This document shows positions 39,001 to 53,600 of a stretch of DNA of 64,000 bases, in pieces. Every line of letters begins with the position of its first letter. The first letter of the stretch is position 1. This DNA comes from Paraphysoderma sedebokerense (taxonomy: Eukaryota > Blastocladiomycota > Physodermatomycetes > Physodermatales > Physodermataceae). Where the stretch lies: positions 1-64,000 of the forward strand of contig JAHLJZ010000065.1 in NCBI GenBank assembly GCA_025602915.1, written 5' to 3'. The translations under genes and the position numbers were made by a program. The notes beneath the pieces are model-generated. The model ran no database searches and was not told where the DNA came from. It was given only the letters and a program-made list of their open reading frames with translations.

Positions 39001-42000
39001 ATTCATTGATAGATTTGTTGTCATTCTTATGTAATTCTTGATTAATGGCAGGGGGAGATGCAGGCAGATTTTCAATCCGTAGTCTGTAGAGAACTTGTTT
39101 GGATCCATAATTCGTGATTGTCCTCAAAGTACTAACTGAATTTCCGACAGCAACTTTTCCTACATCAACATTCATTGTTGAGTCTAGTGAAATCGGTTCA
39201 ACAAATGTTCGAAATTCAAATGGGATTTCAGTGGACTTGATGCATCCCTTAAATATTATGGAAAGCTTCACAACTCCCTCAAAAATCCCAATTGATTTGG
39301 GCGTAGCAACCAGGCTAATTTCTGTGCTATCCTTTGCAAACACTTTTTTGCCACCATCTGGTAAATCTTCAATTACGATAGTGTCAAGTAACTCTATCGG
39401 TTCAAGCTGCACATCAAGGTGAAAAGTGAAATCACCTGTGTTAATTACATTTAATGCTTTTACTTGAATCTCTCTTGCTGGGGTATTTATGAAGTCAAGA
39501 TTTCCTGTAATATCAAAAGAGAACTCTCCACAGACTGCTGTCACTAATATTTTATATTCTTGATTATCAGTTGGATGTGTTATAAATAATTCTTCCTTTA
39601 TGACACCAACATCCTTTGGTTGAAAGATCACTTTGACCATTATGCTCTCTTCTGGGTTTATGCGACATACTGATGAATGAGAATTGGGGAAATGAAGTTG
39701 GGTTAAACTTGCAGCTTGTTGCACGATATATTCTCCTGGACAATTCCCAATATTTTTTATACAAATAAGTTTTTCATAAGTGTTCCCAATCAAACACTCA
39801 CCAAAACTCAAGTGATCACAAGCCATTCCATCAACAGCATCAAAAATTTGAAGTTTGGAACAGCCCCCAATTCCTCTCATAGCCAAGGAAAGTGGTTCCC
39901 TAAGCCATTCTATGGTAAAACTTTCAAAGTACTGGCCTTCATTCAGTGGACTAAATGTTGCTGTTATCAATGTCTCTTGCCCTGGGGTAATGGAAGAACT
40001 TTTAATATCAAATGTAAAATTCTCCTGTATAGCTGTTGAAGAGTTTATGGTACTTCTATTGATATAAAATGTATCCTTGTAGCTGCCAATATTAGAGACT
40101 GTGAAGGTTCTTGTGCATTGTAAATTCCTCTCCACTAAACCAAAGTCCAAAATGTCTGGGTTAACTTGTAATATAGGATTTCCAACATTTGCTTTCACAA
40201 TGAATGTTAAAATAGTTTTCCCACCACTTTGGATGTCATATGACTGGATATATAGACCAGATGTAAAGCCAACAAACTTCACATTGAATGCATGCTGCTG
40301 ACCAGGTTTTATAATACCTTCCTGAGGATCCAAGTTGAAAAACTTCTGAGAGCCGTCATTTTGTAAACTCAGGGGAGCTAGAGTATGGTCAATGCTTTCT
40401 TGTACAATGTATTCAAAGGGTATATTGCCCAGATTTGGCAGGTAGAACAGCAGATGGGGTTTAATTGTTTGTCCGCCGTAAAATAAACCCAAGTGAAACT
40501 CAGGCAATTCACTTTCTTCTGGGATTGGGTGTATAATGTTGTCAATACCGCCTACTGACTGCTTTAAAAGTTTTAAAGATGGTGAGAAGAAATTTGTTCC
40601 CTCTGTCCATAGATGTGTTTGGGATATGTAATCTTCTATTGTTTGGATTAGGATTCGACTTTTTGACAGGATAGTACTATTTATAAATGGAAAGTGATCA
40701 AACATGGAGAATTTGTCATCCTTGTTCAGAATTAATGAATTGACAAATGTTTTTGAAACCTCCAATATATTTGAGATTGATGATTTCAGATCATCCAATA
40801 TGAAAGTTACTGTTGTTGTGCTTAATCTACTTTTAGATAGTGACAATTGTAAGTTGTTTGAGTAAACAGTTGAATTAAGAATTCCTGCATCAATATCTGT
40901 TGAATTGTTATTATTATGTGGTGTATATTGCCTTTTCTCAAATGTTCCTGCATTTGATTTCACTCCAGTGGATGGTCGACTTGCCTTTTGGCTGCTTCTT
41001 GTTTGCATTTCTAATTCAAATCTACGCCCTTCAGTGCTCACTAAAGAATTCAGAAATGCAGTTAAAATATCAATATGTGACACAAGTGCCAAATGAATGG
41101 ACTGTAATGTGTGCTGGGGGACAGTAGTAATAACAGATTTGTCTGTTTCAGATCCTTCACCCGGATGATAAATTTCAGAGTTTCCGTCAGATCCAAGAGG
41201 TTTGGTAGAGTTATCAGAAATATGATCGCTACCAAATAATGACATTCTGACAATAGACTTACCACCAATAGATACTATAGTACCCTCATAGTTTTCACCA
41301 TCCATTGCCAAGATACAAAATTTTAAGGTTACAACTGAATTATACTCTAGTGGTGTGGCAGTTATTGTTACACTAGCAGTTGAAAATGGGCTGATGGAGC
41401 CTTGAGAAGGCTGAAAGTGGTAAATATTTGTAGCATCACTGAAAGTTTCTGCACCGTCCAAATAATAACTTTTTGCCTTAACAAAGTATTGTATTTCCTT
41501 TGCACTTCTATTGTGTAAAGTCATTGCTTTCTCATGACTAGTATTGATCTCAATAATTCCAAAATTCATATCCAAATCAGCAAGTTCGACCTGCAATGAT
41601 GGCACACCAACAATACCATAGCAAACTAGACTTTTTGACTTTCCTTCTGTTTCAAACATTATATTAGTTTCTAGTTGATTCATGTTGGTAGGCAACCAAG
41701 TAATGTTAATGAGTTGACTAGATTTTGGTAAAATAGTCCCATTCAGGGTATCAAGAGAAACTTTTGACCGATCAATGAGGGCATGCCAGTCAGAACTAGC
41801 AGTGCCTTCATTGCTGAGTAAAATTCCCAAAGTCTTTCCAACATTAATGTAAGTGACTCCAAAGTCAAGTTCATGCTGATTTATCTTTAGCAGCGGATAA
41901 CCAACATCTACAATAAGAGGAATCTCAGTTGCATCCCAAACACTGCTTGAAGTTTTTTGCCATGCAATTTTGATCGATGTTGGGGTCGGCTTGATCAATT

Positions 42001-45000
42001 TACATGTATATTTAATGTCCACCACAACAGAATTTCCACTTGCAACAAAGCATGAAGTGTCATAAGGACTTTCACCAATCAAAGCAAACTCGTGTGAAAT
42101 TGGTTCTAACTGCAACTTGACAGTTGTACCCAGCAATCCATGATTAAATATTTTTAATGATCTTTTTGTAATTGAATTAAGTTTCACCATGCCAAAATTT
42201 ATACAGTTGTCATGTGTAATATTGGCGCACCCACCTGTTCCAGAAAGATGTACTTTGGTTGTACCATGCTTATGGTGAAAAATTATGTCCTCTTTATATT
42301 TAATTTGGTCCTGCATTGGATGAAACTCAATTGGGATGGTGACCTTCTCTCCTGGAGACAACTGCCACTCTTGTTTGTTTATATTGTAGGGAGGAGGTAT
42401 TGTTAGTATCGACACTATCTGAGATTGTAGAGTAGCATTGACAACCTCCAGCAGTGATCTACTTTTAGCTACAGCATTTTTTGCCATGGTTGACAATCCG
42501 TAATCTGAGTACATTTCTGCAGGAACAACTCCAAAATCATGAATTAAGGGGTAGAAGAGGAGAGGTTGATATGCTGCTCCTTCTACATTGAGGCGGAAGT
42601 CTTTTATTATTTCAGGATTTTGCACAGGACTGGAAATGAGATCTACTAGTCTTGGGACATAGTGCAGAACTAAATCAGTCAGGGTTTTTTGTTGACACTG
42701 ACTAGTAAACCCAAGCCTAAAATGGTATGAGTAAAATGGCCGGAGAGGCAATAATGTGTCAGATAACTTTGGTTGTATTGCAACATCATCATTTCTATGG
42801 GAGATCTGTATTGGTGTCACTCTACATGGCTTTGTGTTCATTTTCTTTCTTGTGCTGGTTATTCTCGAGAAAGAAGTTTCTTTTGACAAATGCTTTGAAG
42901 TAGCAATTGATTGAATGTTATGCTTGACCATGGCCCAGTAATCTTTTTGATATATAATATCATTACTGTCTTTTGTCTTGAACTTATCACGAGGGATTGT
43001 ATTGGTAATTTGGACAAATTCCATTCGTAGAACATGTGCACTAGATGAGGAAATATTTGTAATTTGCAAAGGCAAAGTACCAATATTGGTGAAGTACATA
43101 TTCATCCATGCAATAGTTTTCTTGCTAACAAGACCAAAATCAATTGATCGCTTATTGTACCCCTCACAAATTAGTTCAGCATAACCTGCAGTTCCAGAGA
43201 CTGTTGCCTTGTGGAACGATCCATTCATAAAGATAAGCAAATGATGTTGAAGTTTGCCACTTGTTTGTGGTAAAATTGATATGGTGACATTTTGGAAACT
43301 TCCAGGTGACAGTGCAAAACTAGTAGGTGTGACAGAGAATGGTTTTTGTGTCAAAATATGCATTGCACTGTTTGATGTGCCATTATTATGTATTGTAAAT
43401 ACTTGCTGTTTCTCATGATTAATGATTGCGGTACCAAAATCCAATGATTCTGGCAATCCAGTAATATGAGTGGTATGGCAGGTGGCTTTGATAGCAATCT
43501 TTGTTATTTTGATAGATGTGCCGAAATTGTCCAGTGGATCTTGCACCAAGACATCGGCCACCAATTCATAGGCACCACTAGAAGGAACATGTAGAGCAAT
43601 GGGTACTAAATATGCGTCCATGGATTGTATCTCCCCAGCAGACTCCTCAATTGAAAATGGTGAATATTTGGTCACTGAACTTGGTAATTTAATAGCCCAA
43701 TTTAGTGTATTTGAGCTAGCATTGACCAACATTACATGCTTGATCAATCGAGGGTGACTATCTACTTCTACCAGCCCAAAGTCAACTGTAACTGATCGAG
43801 TGATTTCATTTGGGTTTGGAAATATATAAAATTCAATATTTTTGTTTGCAGCAAGTTGAACTGTACTCATAGTATGATTATGCTCAGAAACAGCAGCTAC
43901 AAATCCAAAGAGAGTAGCATATGGTGGTAATTTGGCTAGTGAACAGTTGACCTCCAGATTGCATATTTCTTTAGGTCTTAGCACCCTACGACTGTGCGAC
44001 CCAGTAAATGGGACTGGTATTAGAAATTTCATTCCCACATCATCACTTGCTTGGGCTTCAATCTGAAACAACTGTGGACTAACAGCATTGTTATTTTCCA
44101 GTGGGAAATTCTCTACGGCTGAGGACTTGATTGATATTACTGAAGCAGTATTTTCCAGATTGTTTTGGTTTGATAATGATGTATCAAACAAGCCATTATA
44201 TATTGAGTCATTAGGAAAATCACTTAATAGCCGATTCACTCCAGATATCCATGTTTGCAAGAAGTCAATATTGTTTCTGTCTCTTTCTTCCTCGCCATCA
44301 GCCAATTGTTGGTATGGCTGAATACAGATGCCAATTAAGTGGAAGGGTGACCCACCAATACTTGCTGCTAAGTCAAATGAGAATGTTCCGGACCACATCT
44401 TGATGGAAACTATTTGCATATGTGGACCTCGATGTTGAGGGGTGAATGTAAAAGTAACAGGTAGGATGGAATGAGGGGCAATTTCTGTTGGCTTTGATGA
44501 TTCAGTAGAAAGGGAAGAACTGAAGCAAGAAGCGCCTATCGGTCGGGTTTCAACTACCTGTGCTATGAAATCAATTGTATACATAGATTGATTGACTAAA
44601 ACTGTATTGATGTGAGATTGCTGTCCAATAAGGCAAGGTGTGAAGAATGCATATTCCCATGATAGCAATGATAGTGGTGACCCAATATATGCTGTAATGG
44701 AGCACTTCAGATTTTGAAACTCAGGACAAACAATCTCCAGCATTGTCTCAAGAGGGCCTGACAGGAGGCATTGCCTGATATTCAACCTCACTGCAGCACT
44801 GCGAGCTGTTCTGGGAGGTATTTCAATCAAATATTCACATTCAATAGCTTCATGTTGGGCATACAGACCCACAACCATCAATTCATCGGAAAAATTCATC
44901 AAAGTCAGGTATCGTGTAAGTTCAGGCGTATTTGCTGGAACAATGCCAAAGTCAAAGTCAACTGCAGCACTCGATGATGCATCTTCCATATTTGCTATAA

Positions 45001-48000
45001 TTGTCTTCAGCAATATACGTTCTTGATCCTGTAACTTTGAGCTCAAGATATTGGATGTGAGTCCAAAATCATATAGTCTTTTCATAAACTGTGTCCGCTC
45101 CATAGCCAATTCATGCTTTCCAATTTTGGACGATTCATAATCTTCGACATAGGTAGCTAATGGATTCCCACAAATACCGTGAACTTTAACTGACAATCTT
45201 TCACCCCCGGGTGCATGAATGTTAATCATGGTAGTGAATTGACCTAAGTGAGATGGTTGAAATATTACATCGACATTTCGTAGCTCTGAAGGTTGTAGTT
45301 TGTATTGATCTACTGGCAGAAGAAATGATGTCCCGTTTCGGCCACGAAGTCCTGGTTGGTTGATATCAATCACAGCGGGCACTGTACTGACGTTTTCAAC
45401 ATTGAAGGTAACCGTCTTTGATTTGCCAGGTATCACCCAACCAGTATTCAATGACAAAGGTGAAACTTTGATGAATGAAGCCTTATGAGCAATGAGTGAG
45501 GCGGATGCATACTTCAATCCAAGCTTGTCAATCAAGCTGAGCGACCCTTCAATCACTTCTGTCTTCATGACGGTGGGTAAAAATTGAATTTCCACTTCAA
45601 TCAATCCTTCTCCTTGCAATTTGAGATGCGAGACTTTCAATTGAAAGACTTCGATCGGAGAGACAGTTAAGAAGAAATCTTGTTCTCCGTGATCACCTCT
45701 TTTGGCTCTGTATTTCACTACAACTGTCTGTGAGACTGATCCAACCACACTTTGGAACTGGATAGTACGAGGCTCAATCGACACTTTAAACGTTCTCGAG
45801 CGAAGATAAGCCAAATCATCAAATTGACGAATAAATTCCAATGAGTCTCCAATATATTCTGAATGATACGGCTCATGCGATTGACCAACTCTGGCATGTT
45901 CACTAACTGCACTCGAATACAATGATCCGACTTTGTGATCAGATGACGATAGAGTCTTTTCAACTTGAAAATGATGACCAACTGATATTATGTTTTGGAT
46001 GAGATCGATTGTCGATTTCGGCAATTGAATTGCTTCACCAGTGAGATGTTTCCAAACTCGATTTACTTCTACATTGATACACGATGGACCCACATCATCG
46101 GCATGGTTGCAATTTTCTTCTTTTCTATAAATAGAGTCGATCCAATCATGCATTTTACGTCTATCGGCAAACCGAATGACTCCAGGTTGCAGGATAATAG
46201 AAAATATATCATAATACGGTAACCCGGCATGCGAAAAACCGGTGGGCGAGGGGATTTTGCATCCCTTCGGGATAAAAAATGGCTGTCCATTATAATCATA
46301 TCCGGCCAGGATGTGAGTTGAATCGGATCCGTTATGCTCTGAGGGCAACAGTTCGGGCGTGGGGTAATATCGTTGCCCAAAATTTGTCATGGCACTAGGA
46401 ATGGGCTTGATTGTCGGGGACCTTCCGAAATAAGGTTTTCCATCCTTTGTATATCCTGCAGGAGTTGAAAGTATATTTCTAACGAAAAGGCAATTAGTAA
46501 TGTACATCAAGGCAACGCAATGAAATAACTGGCCTACTAACACTGGTGGAGCCCAATATGGTTCATTTTGTGATGTGTACCCTGCCGACACGGCTTGGGA
46601 ATTAACATCTGAGTTCAGCGTGGACGGAAGATGCTTGTTCGGGATTAGCATGTCTGAAGGACAGCAGTATTAGATCATTAACAGTAATTGTGGAATCATA
46701 TTGAGAGGGCACAAACCATCTTCATAGTCATTATCCAGAATTTCCAGCTGAACCGTGATCCACTTATCTGCTTCCTTTCGACCTCGAAAGTAGATATTAA
46801 ATCTTGAACCTACGCACAGAAGATTCCTGAATGATAAGTTAAGAATTTTAGTAAAGAACTAATAAACTGCGAAGTCGTAAAATGCCGAAAATACGGATTA
46901 TACATGGAACAACATACTTTTCCAAAGATTGAATACACGGAAGTCCCAAATCGGAGGCGGCCTGACACACTTTTGTCAAAAGACGTTGCGTTCTGTGTCG
47001 ATTCGGTTGATCGATTTCGAATACAATTAAAGCGTTTAAAGGAAAGTCGGACGGAGTTAGAACAGATTTTAAGTTCCTAAAAGAGATACGTCAATAGGTA
47101 CGTCAGTTGTACTGAAGGTAAAATGTCACGTTTTACATACTCTTCATGCTGGGGCCAAATTAATGGAAGGCGATTAAACGTGTACCCATCCAGGGAAGAC
47201 TCAAGTTGCAGTAACCGCTTTAACATGATACTCTTGGAATTATGGGATGGTTTCATCCGGTCGTTGTTGTCCGAGTCATTGCCCGCGTAGGGGCATGTCA
47301 GCAAAAATCCTACAAGTGAGTTCATTGTCAGCCATTGCGGGATCATTCATTGAATAGAACAAATATCAAGAAACAGTCTAGGTACCTGGAGGTACATCCC
47401 TCTTGGTTCGGACTTCAGCAATTGGTATCTCTGTAGTCATTCCTGCCGGAAGTACAACAATTTCTCGACCTTCCATTGACTGTATGTCTTTCCTCCATCC
47501 AGGTGTCTCAGACGAACTCGCTCCGGCATTAACGGAAGGTAAATCCAGAAATGGGCCCGGCGAGTAGGTATATCCAATGGGTAGTCCAGGAATGTATCCA
47601 GCACGTTCGCATAATTCATATTTTGATTGCGGTGGTGGGGCTTGTTGCGCCCAAGTTGGATCCTAGTTGGACAAGTTAGACCATGGTGTAGACGATGAGT
47701 TTTAAGCAACAGGAAGTGCACCATAAACACAGGAGGTACAGTAGTAGCATTTGCAGGAACTCCCGGAATAGCAACTGGTGCTCGGTACAGCGAAATCGCT
47801 GAATTTGGATGCACGGGTAAGCTGGTCACGATTTCAAGCGTATGTATCAGGGTAGAATGAACGTCAACAAAGAAACCAGGAAAGCCTATCAAGTATTTGT
47901 TTAGGTAAGAATTGAAGAATCGGCGGAAATATTCTGGGCATCTTACTTGAAACGGGTTCAAATGTAGTGTGGGTTCCCGGCATTAGCAGCAGTCGTCGGA

Positions 48001-49803
48001 GAATTCGGTTTCGGGAAGCGAGTCTTGCTTGTTCATGACGCCAGCTCTACAAGTATTTGTCAGTCATAGGTATAATCGGGATAAAATATAGAAATCTGAC
48101 CTCCTTCAGTTCCGACCATTCGTTGTGATACGACACTGGATCCAAGTTTGAATTGCTCAGATTCCGTTGTTCCTCCAGACCATTCAATAATGTCTCATAT
48201 CCCAAAGATGGCCCTCCTTGGTCCGTGATGGGTAACCAGGTGCTAACGAACTGTATTGCCAATGTTTGAAGTTGGTTATCTGGTGATTTGATCAATGGAA
48301 TGATAAAGTTTTTGAACATTGAGCCGATAGAAGATCTATTTCTCTCTGTGGGTTCGAGCTGTAACATTGTTTTAAAGTCGTTTAGCGCAGATATAACAAG
48401 CTCTGCAATTTATAGAGGACGTACATCATTGACTAACACCATCAGCAGGATACGAGTAAAATAAAATGCATGGGTCCTTTCTCTTTGCGGCAGGTCCTCT
48501 GGTTGACTTGATGTTCGCATTGACTTGAACTCCGAGTAGATCATATATAATATTAAGTCCACCCATTCAAGCTTACAAGTTTGCATTTTCCTGAGATATT
48601 TTCCCAAAGCGTTGAACAAGTAGCATTTCATTGTTTGATCAAATCCAGATGAGGGTTGTTGGATCTATGGAGACGTAGAGATATGTAATGGTGAGCTGGC
48701 ATTCACTTCCTTTCATTTTGGCTTTAAATACCTTCGTTCGTCTTCGAACCTTGGTCAGATTTATGATGAGTTGCTTAAAAGCCTACGCAACAATTTCCAT
48801 CAGCCATTGGTCAACCTTATAACTGAACACAGACTTGCATGATTGCATGAGTGCTTTTGATGTTGTACAAACCGTAATCATCAGGTCACTCAGTTCCGTC
48901 TGCCTTCCGATATAGTCACCAAGCTGACCCAATAAGTATACTGCTTTCAGTCTATTTTCAATTCTTTCGTCTGACTGTACCAAAGACAAGAGCTTTTGTA
49001 GCAGCATCTAATACGAGTGTCAATTATTAGTTTGAAGAAAACTGATAACAATTGTTTACCTCCAAGACTTTATTGTCGAACAACGTTTTTGGTATCGTGG
49101 GGATGACTGACCGCAAAGCCGTCAAGGTTAAATATCGATTTAAACTTTCGTTTTGATCCAAACTGGACACTAAGATTTTCCAACCACGGATACAGTTTAG
49201 TTGATCAATGTAGGAGTGTTGCTCTTAACCAAATTTAAGGGAATATCAATCAATCAAATTGCCAATGTTATCGAGTGCATACCATATGGAAACTGTTGAC
49301 GACAAACCTTCAACTTGTGCCTTTAGGGCGCTGACTATAGACTGTGATGTTTGCACGATATTCATATTTGCTAATCTGTCCCACGATGATGCGGATATGG
49401 GTGCAGCGCTTGGGTTGCAATAGACTCCATGGGTCTGCAGGTTCTTCCAAATTCTGTCAACGGTGAATGAGAAACCAATGGCCTCGCGATGTGGCGAACG
49501 TGTAGATTTGACGAAAACATTGCGCCTCTAATTGCACACATTCATCAGTTTAACTTGAGAAATAACTTGTGAAGTCTAATTTGTGCTGAAGTGTGAAAAC
49601 ATTACAGCAGCGTAAAAGCTTATTACCACATATCTGCGGACTAACGCCCATGGGCTGTTTGTTCTTGATTTTGTCTGTCGCTGGGTGTTTTCCATCAGAA
49701 TCGTCTGAGATCTCTGAGATGCAAATGCCGACAGTGTGCTCTTTCTCGGACTATTCAGATTGTTCGTTTCTGGGGTAGCTATGTCAGAGATGGTCGATGA
49801 CAT
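36052..49803 (-). CDS. Giant ASH/MSP-domain flagellar protein (HYDIN/DLEC1-like)
   Basis: One gene of roughly 4,000 aa. N-terminus MSSTISDIATPETNN, stop at 36052. The first third (49803 to about 47950, many small exons) is helical and HEAT-like (for example KAVYLLGQLGDYIG). A segment with repeats of the form GYxxxGxPYF follows (AGYTSQNEPYW, AGYTKDGKPYF, AGYDYNGQPFF). The single exon 46478..37655 (about 2,940 aa) is an array of Ig-like ASH repeats with some 13 signatures such as VDFGLVEVD, LDFGTAIIN, LDFGLVERN and LNFGLVPVG; further exons add IDFGEVYND and IDFGIVGVN. ASH proteins (HYDIN, DLEC1, CFAP47, CFAP65) build axonemal central-pair and other flagellar structures. Which family member this is cannot be settled by eye. 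A 51-base intron (46479..46529) keeps frame with the preceding part. An alternative start with an extra exon (MSFTQSEYPRS, ATG at 50040) is possible. Confidence 0.85.
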
Positions 49804-50040
49804 TCTCTAAGGCCGCCCACTGAAGAAGTTTTTTGCTGGAGGAAAGGGATCCCGGCAATATCAACAGACCAAAGTCTTTCCGGGGTATTTTCGAAGAGCT
49901 CTGTAGTTGCGTTGAGAGGGGATACTAATCCATGAGCGGGTGTGATCAGGATCAGTCGATCTCAGATGGGATGGATGAGCAGACGGAATGTGGTCGATTG
50001 TGTTTGTGGATCGCGGATATTCACTTTGTGTGAATGACAT

Positions 50041-50698
50041 GGAACGCGACTCATCGCTCCGACAGAGAGGAACACTACACAATACACTATACAAAAAGCA
50101 GCATTACTCTTATGATAATACAATGACATCCTCGGGATGATTAATATATAATGGTGAATGGAATAATATGTTGGAGGAATCTATATTTTAACATGGCTCA
50201 TATGATGATATCGACGCTTCAAATGGTATTGCTACCTTCACAATATGCTACCCCACTTCCGCCCAATGTATAAAATTCCAAGTTGCATACATCCTGAATT
50301 ATTACAGGACTAGTTAAATCAAATCTAATTCGCCAGGCATACAGACCCGGCAGCCCTCCCAGTGGCTGATGACACCGACCTTTCAGATGCGATTTCGAAA
50401 TCAAAGTCATATTATTAGCGAGGTGTGCATAATGAAAAAATGAAAAGCATTCGCTACATAGAACAATTTATAGCATTCACAGATAAATAGCCAAGCTCGA
50501 GAATTCCAATGCATTCAGCGAAATTTGTTTTGATGAGTGATTCGCTCCGTGCTCTTGTCCCCCATAGATTTGCCCCATCCATCCTCCCCGGTTCCTTCGC
50601 ACTTCTTTCACTTTCTTATCTTGGATTCACTCACCTTCATTCTTTCCGACCTCAAGTAAAATCTACTCTTTTTGCGTATCTTGGCACTCCCTCTGTCC
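50041..50698. other. Divergent promoter region between the giant ASH gene and the ankyrin-PH gene
   Basis: This spacer separates two divergent start codons (about 660-900 bases depending on the start used). The 190 bases before 50699 are pyrimidine-rich. A 63-codon ATG frame on the minus strand (50219-50410) has balanced composition but no family match. Confidence 0.4.
50219..50410 (-). CDS. Doubtful small open frame, 63 aa
   Basis: ATG-initiated frame reading MTLISKSHLKGRCHQPLGGL and onward to CEGSNTI. Residue composition is protein-like (Gly/Leu/aromatic mix, little bias), yet there is no recognisable family or nearby splice partner. It could be an unattached exon or chance. Confidence 0.15.
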   Translation of the reverse strand: MTLISKSHLKGRCHQPLGGLPGLYAWRIRFDLTSPVIIQDVCNLEFYTLGGSGVAYCEGSNTI

Positions 50699-53600
50699 AT
50701 GCTCAAAAATCAGTCATTCCCGGTGACGTCCTCTCCGCCGAAAGACTCGTTCAATGCTTGGTTCGACGCGGTAATCGCCGCCGACTTTGCTTCCCTCAAG
50801 AGCTTGTATCAATTGCATCCGTCCCTTCTCAATATACAAAGAGATCAACCAACCCCGTACGATGAAGAAATTAAAAATGATGCTCTCCTTCTTCTGGGAG
50901 AGGACACTTCTAGAATGAACGCTCTGCAAGTCGCATTGATGGCTTTGGATTTGGAAATTGACGGAAGCATGTCCGATGATGAGGCGGAAACATTAGCAAC
51001 AACGAAAAGAGAAATTATAGATTGGTTAATTCAGGTAATTTACTTAATTATATTCTGATAGTTGTTCTTGAACTTAGCTCTTTCCATATGATATAGATGT
51101 CAAGTTCCGTAGAGTTAAATTCCGCCAAATGGGGTAGCAACAACACAACCCTTCATCTAGCCAGCTTTCTCGGTGAAATAGCAATTATTCAAGCTATAAT
51201 TGCAAAAGGTGGCAAAATTACCATAAAAAATGATCTTGGGCTTGAACCGTTGGATGTGGCTGCAGATGCAGATACTCAGAATACGTTCAAGTCTTACATC
51301 AGCAAAACGAGTCGGCAACCAGCGAAGAAGTTTCAGAGGAAATCAGATTGGCAAAAAAGTAGTCTGCCGAATTCTCCAGATACCTCATTTCAGTCAATCA
51401 AGAATCAATCCATTCACGATTTATCAAACTACTGTGCTCCTTCCTCTCCTGTTACTGGAAGCGAACAGTCCTTTACGAATTCATTCTCCAGTGAAAGCGC
51501 AGTAGATGAAAGGATTCCGCGTCTGACCTTGCGGCGAGGATTATCGAATGCAAGCACGATTTCTAAGAGGTCAGATATGACTGTCCTTGAGGAAAAGAAA
51601 GCCCCGTCAAAGAAAAGAATTGTGGGTATTGCTGTAAATCAGATCGAGTCGCTTATGGGAAATGTCGAGACAGAAGTTCTCCATGATTCCGAAGAATCCA
51701 CTGTTCGAAAAAGAAAATCGTCGTTAGAGGAAATGGCTGGGTCATCCCTCGTGAAGAATAATATGTTTAAGCAGGAGGCGATAAGCAGTCTTCCACCTCG
51801 CCTCCCCAGCAGCATTCCTTTGACAACAGTGCCGACATCGTCCACCGCCACAAAATATTTAAAACAGCGTCGCCCTTCGGCATCTCAGAAAGCAGACATT
51901 CCGTCCGTCTCATCATTACGAAGAGTATTCTCAGTTCGAAAGTTAATGAGGCGTGAATCATCAGGTAACTTTTCGGCTACATCCATCGACGTCGACGCTC
52001 TTTCCAGAGCCCCTCCACTTTCTAAAACTCAAAATAATACATCAACTTTGACAAAGACTTTGAGTAAAGAATCCATTGAGTTTCCTACAAGGCCCAATGT
52101 TCAATCAAAACCTTTGGAGTCTCAATCAGACAGTACAACAAAGCAACCGACAGAGTCAAATATTGCGGAAGAGCAATTGGTGCGACCCTCAACTCTTCGC
52201 GCTTCAAAACAAACTGCAAGAGGAACAGTTACCTCGATTAACTGGACAGGCAGAACCGTTGCAGACAGAAAGAGTCCAAGTGACGTTCTTGCTTCCTCTG
52301 TGAATGATAATACCTCTGGTTTAGTCAAACCATCCACCATTAAGGCTCAGCAAGCGAAGAGAGCAGTTCAGGAATGGTATAAAAAGGAATCAAATGCTAT
52401 TCAATCTAGTTCTGTCGAGGCTTTACCCGCAGCAGAAGATGTCGAGAGACTCGTTAAACCATCCACCCTAAGGGAAAAGATGAAGGCTTCGAAAATTGCC
52501 GTCAGTCAAATCGACTGGAACCAATCAGCGAGAAAGGAAACAAGGAACGTAGAAACGAGTATTGCGGAATCATCAAGTACGAGTACTCAAGAATTTCCTT
52601 ATAATGTTAAACCTTCAACCATTAAGATGAGAGAGCAGGAGCAAAAGAGAATTGGCTTGAAAGACATTCACTGGCAGACAAAGAAAATTGGAAATACCTT
52701 GCCAAAGTCGGCTAGTACCCTATCAGTAAAATCCAATTCTTCGCAAAACCAAAGCGAAACCCCAACTTCAGAAGTCGACAAAGATCCTCTTGATTTCAGC
52801 AAGATTCGTGGAACTTTCAAAACGCTCGAGCGGGTAAACCAGTCAGCCCCTGTTCCAAGCGAGTTACAAGTTCTTTCCGTTTCCGCTCAATCAACATTTG
52901 CCAGAGATCACTCTACTCATCCTAGATTAAGTGCGATTAAAGCGACGGAACTTCAACAATCAATGCAACCGGTCAATCCATCTTATGTCTTCGCGTCAGT
53001 GAAATCCGATTCAGGTGTGATGTTGAAGGAGATGTGCGGTGATAATGATAAACCTGAATCCGAAGACTCTACGAAAGCCTCAGACGTTTTTAGCACTAAA
53101 TTTTCAAGCCGACGCAAAAACATGATTCGCTGTGGGTCGAGTTCAAGCGTAGTCATCAAAGAAGCTGAAGAGAAACCCAATGTTGACGAAGTGGACGATT
53201 TGAAAGAAGAGACTGACAGGTTTTCATTGAACAGGAGTAGTTCACCTGCGTCCAGCACCCGGAGTGAGGAGATAGAATCAGTCACCAAAACTTATACCGA
53301 TTTAGAGGTATCTCCAATCAAGCTTGATGTCCCTTCACTTAACATGAAACTCGATTTCGACTGGGGCCTGGATGAATTGACCTCTCCGAGTCTTTTGTAC
53401 ATGGATTATACTGGCAATCCGTCAGCGCAACATCCGCAATCAAAGATTGAACAGTCAGCAACGCCAAAGCAGGGTCCGTACGATCACAACGATATCGGCA
53501 TGAACAGTCACATTGTTGCTCCCGACTATGAGGGTGATATCGAAGGAATGAGTAGCATTGCTGGTAATGTCGCGGACAGAAGTTCCAGCTACATGGATCG

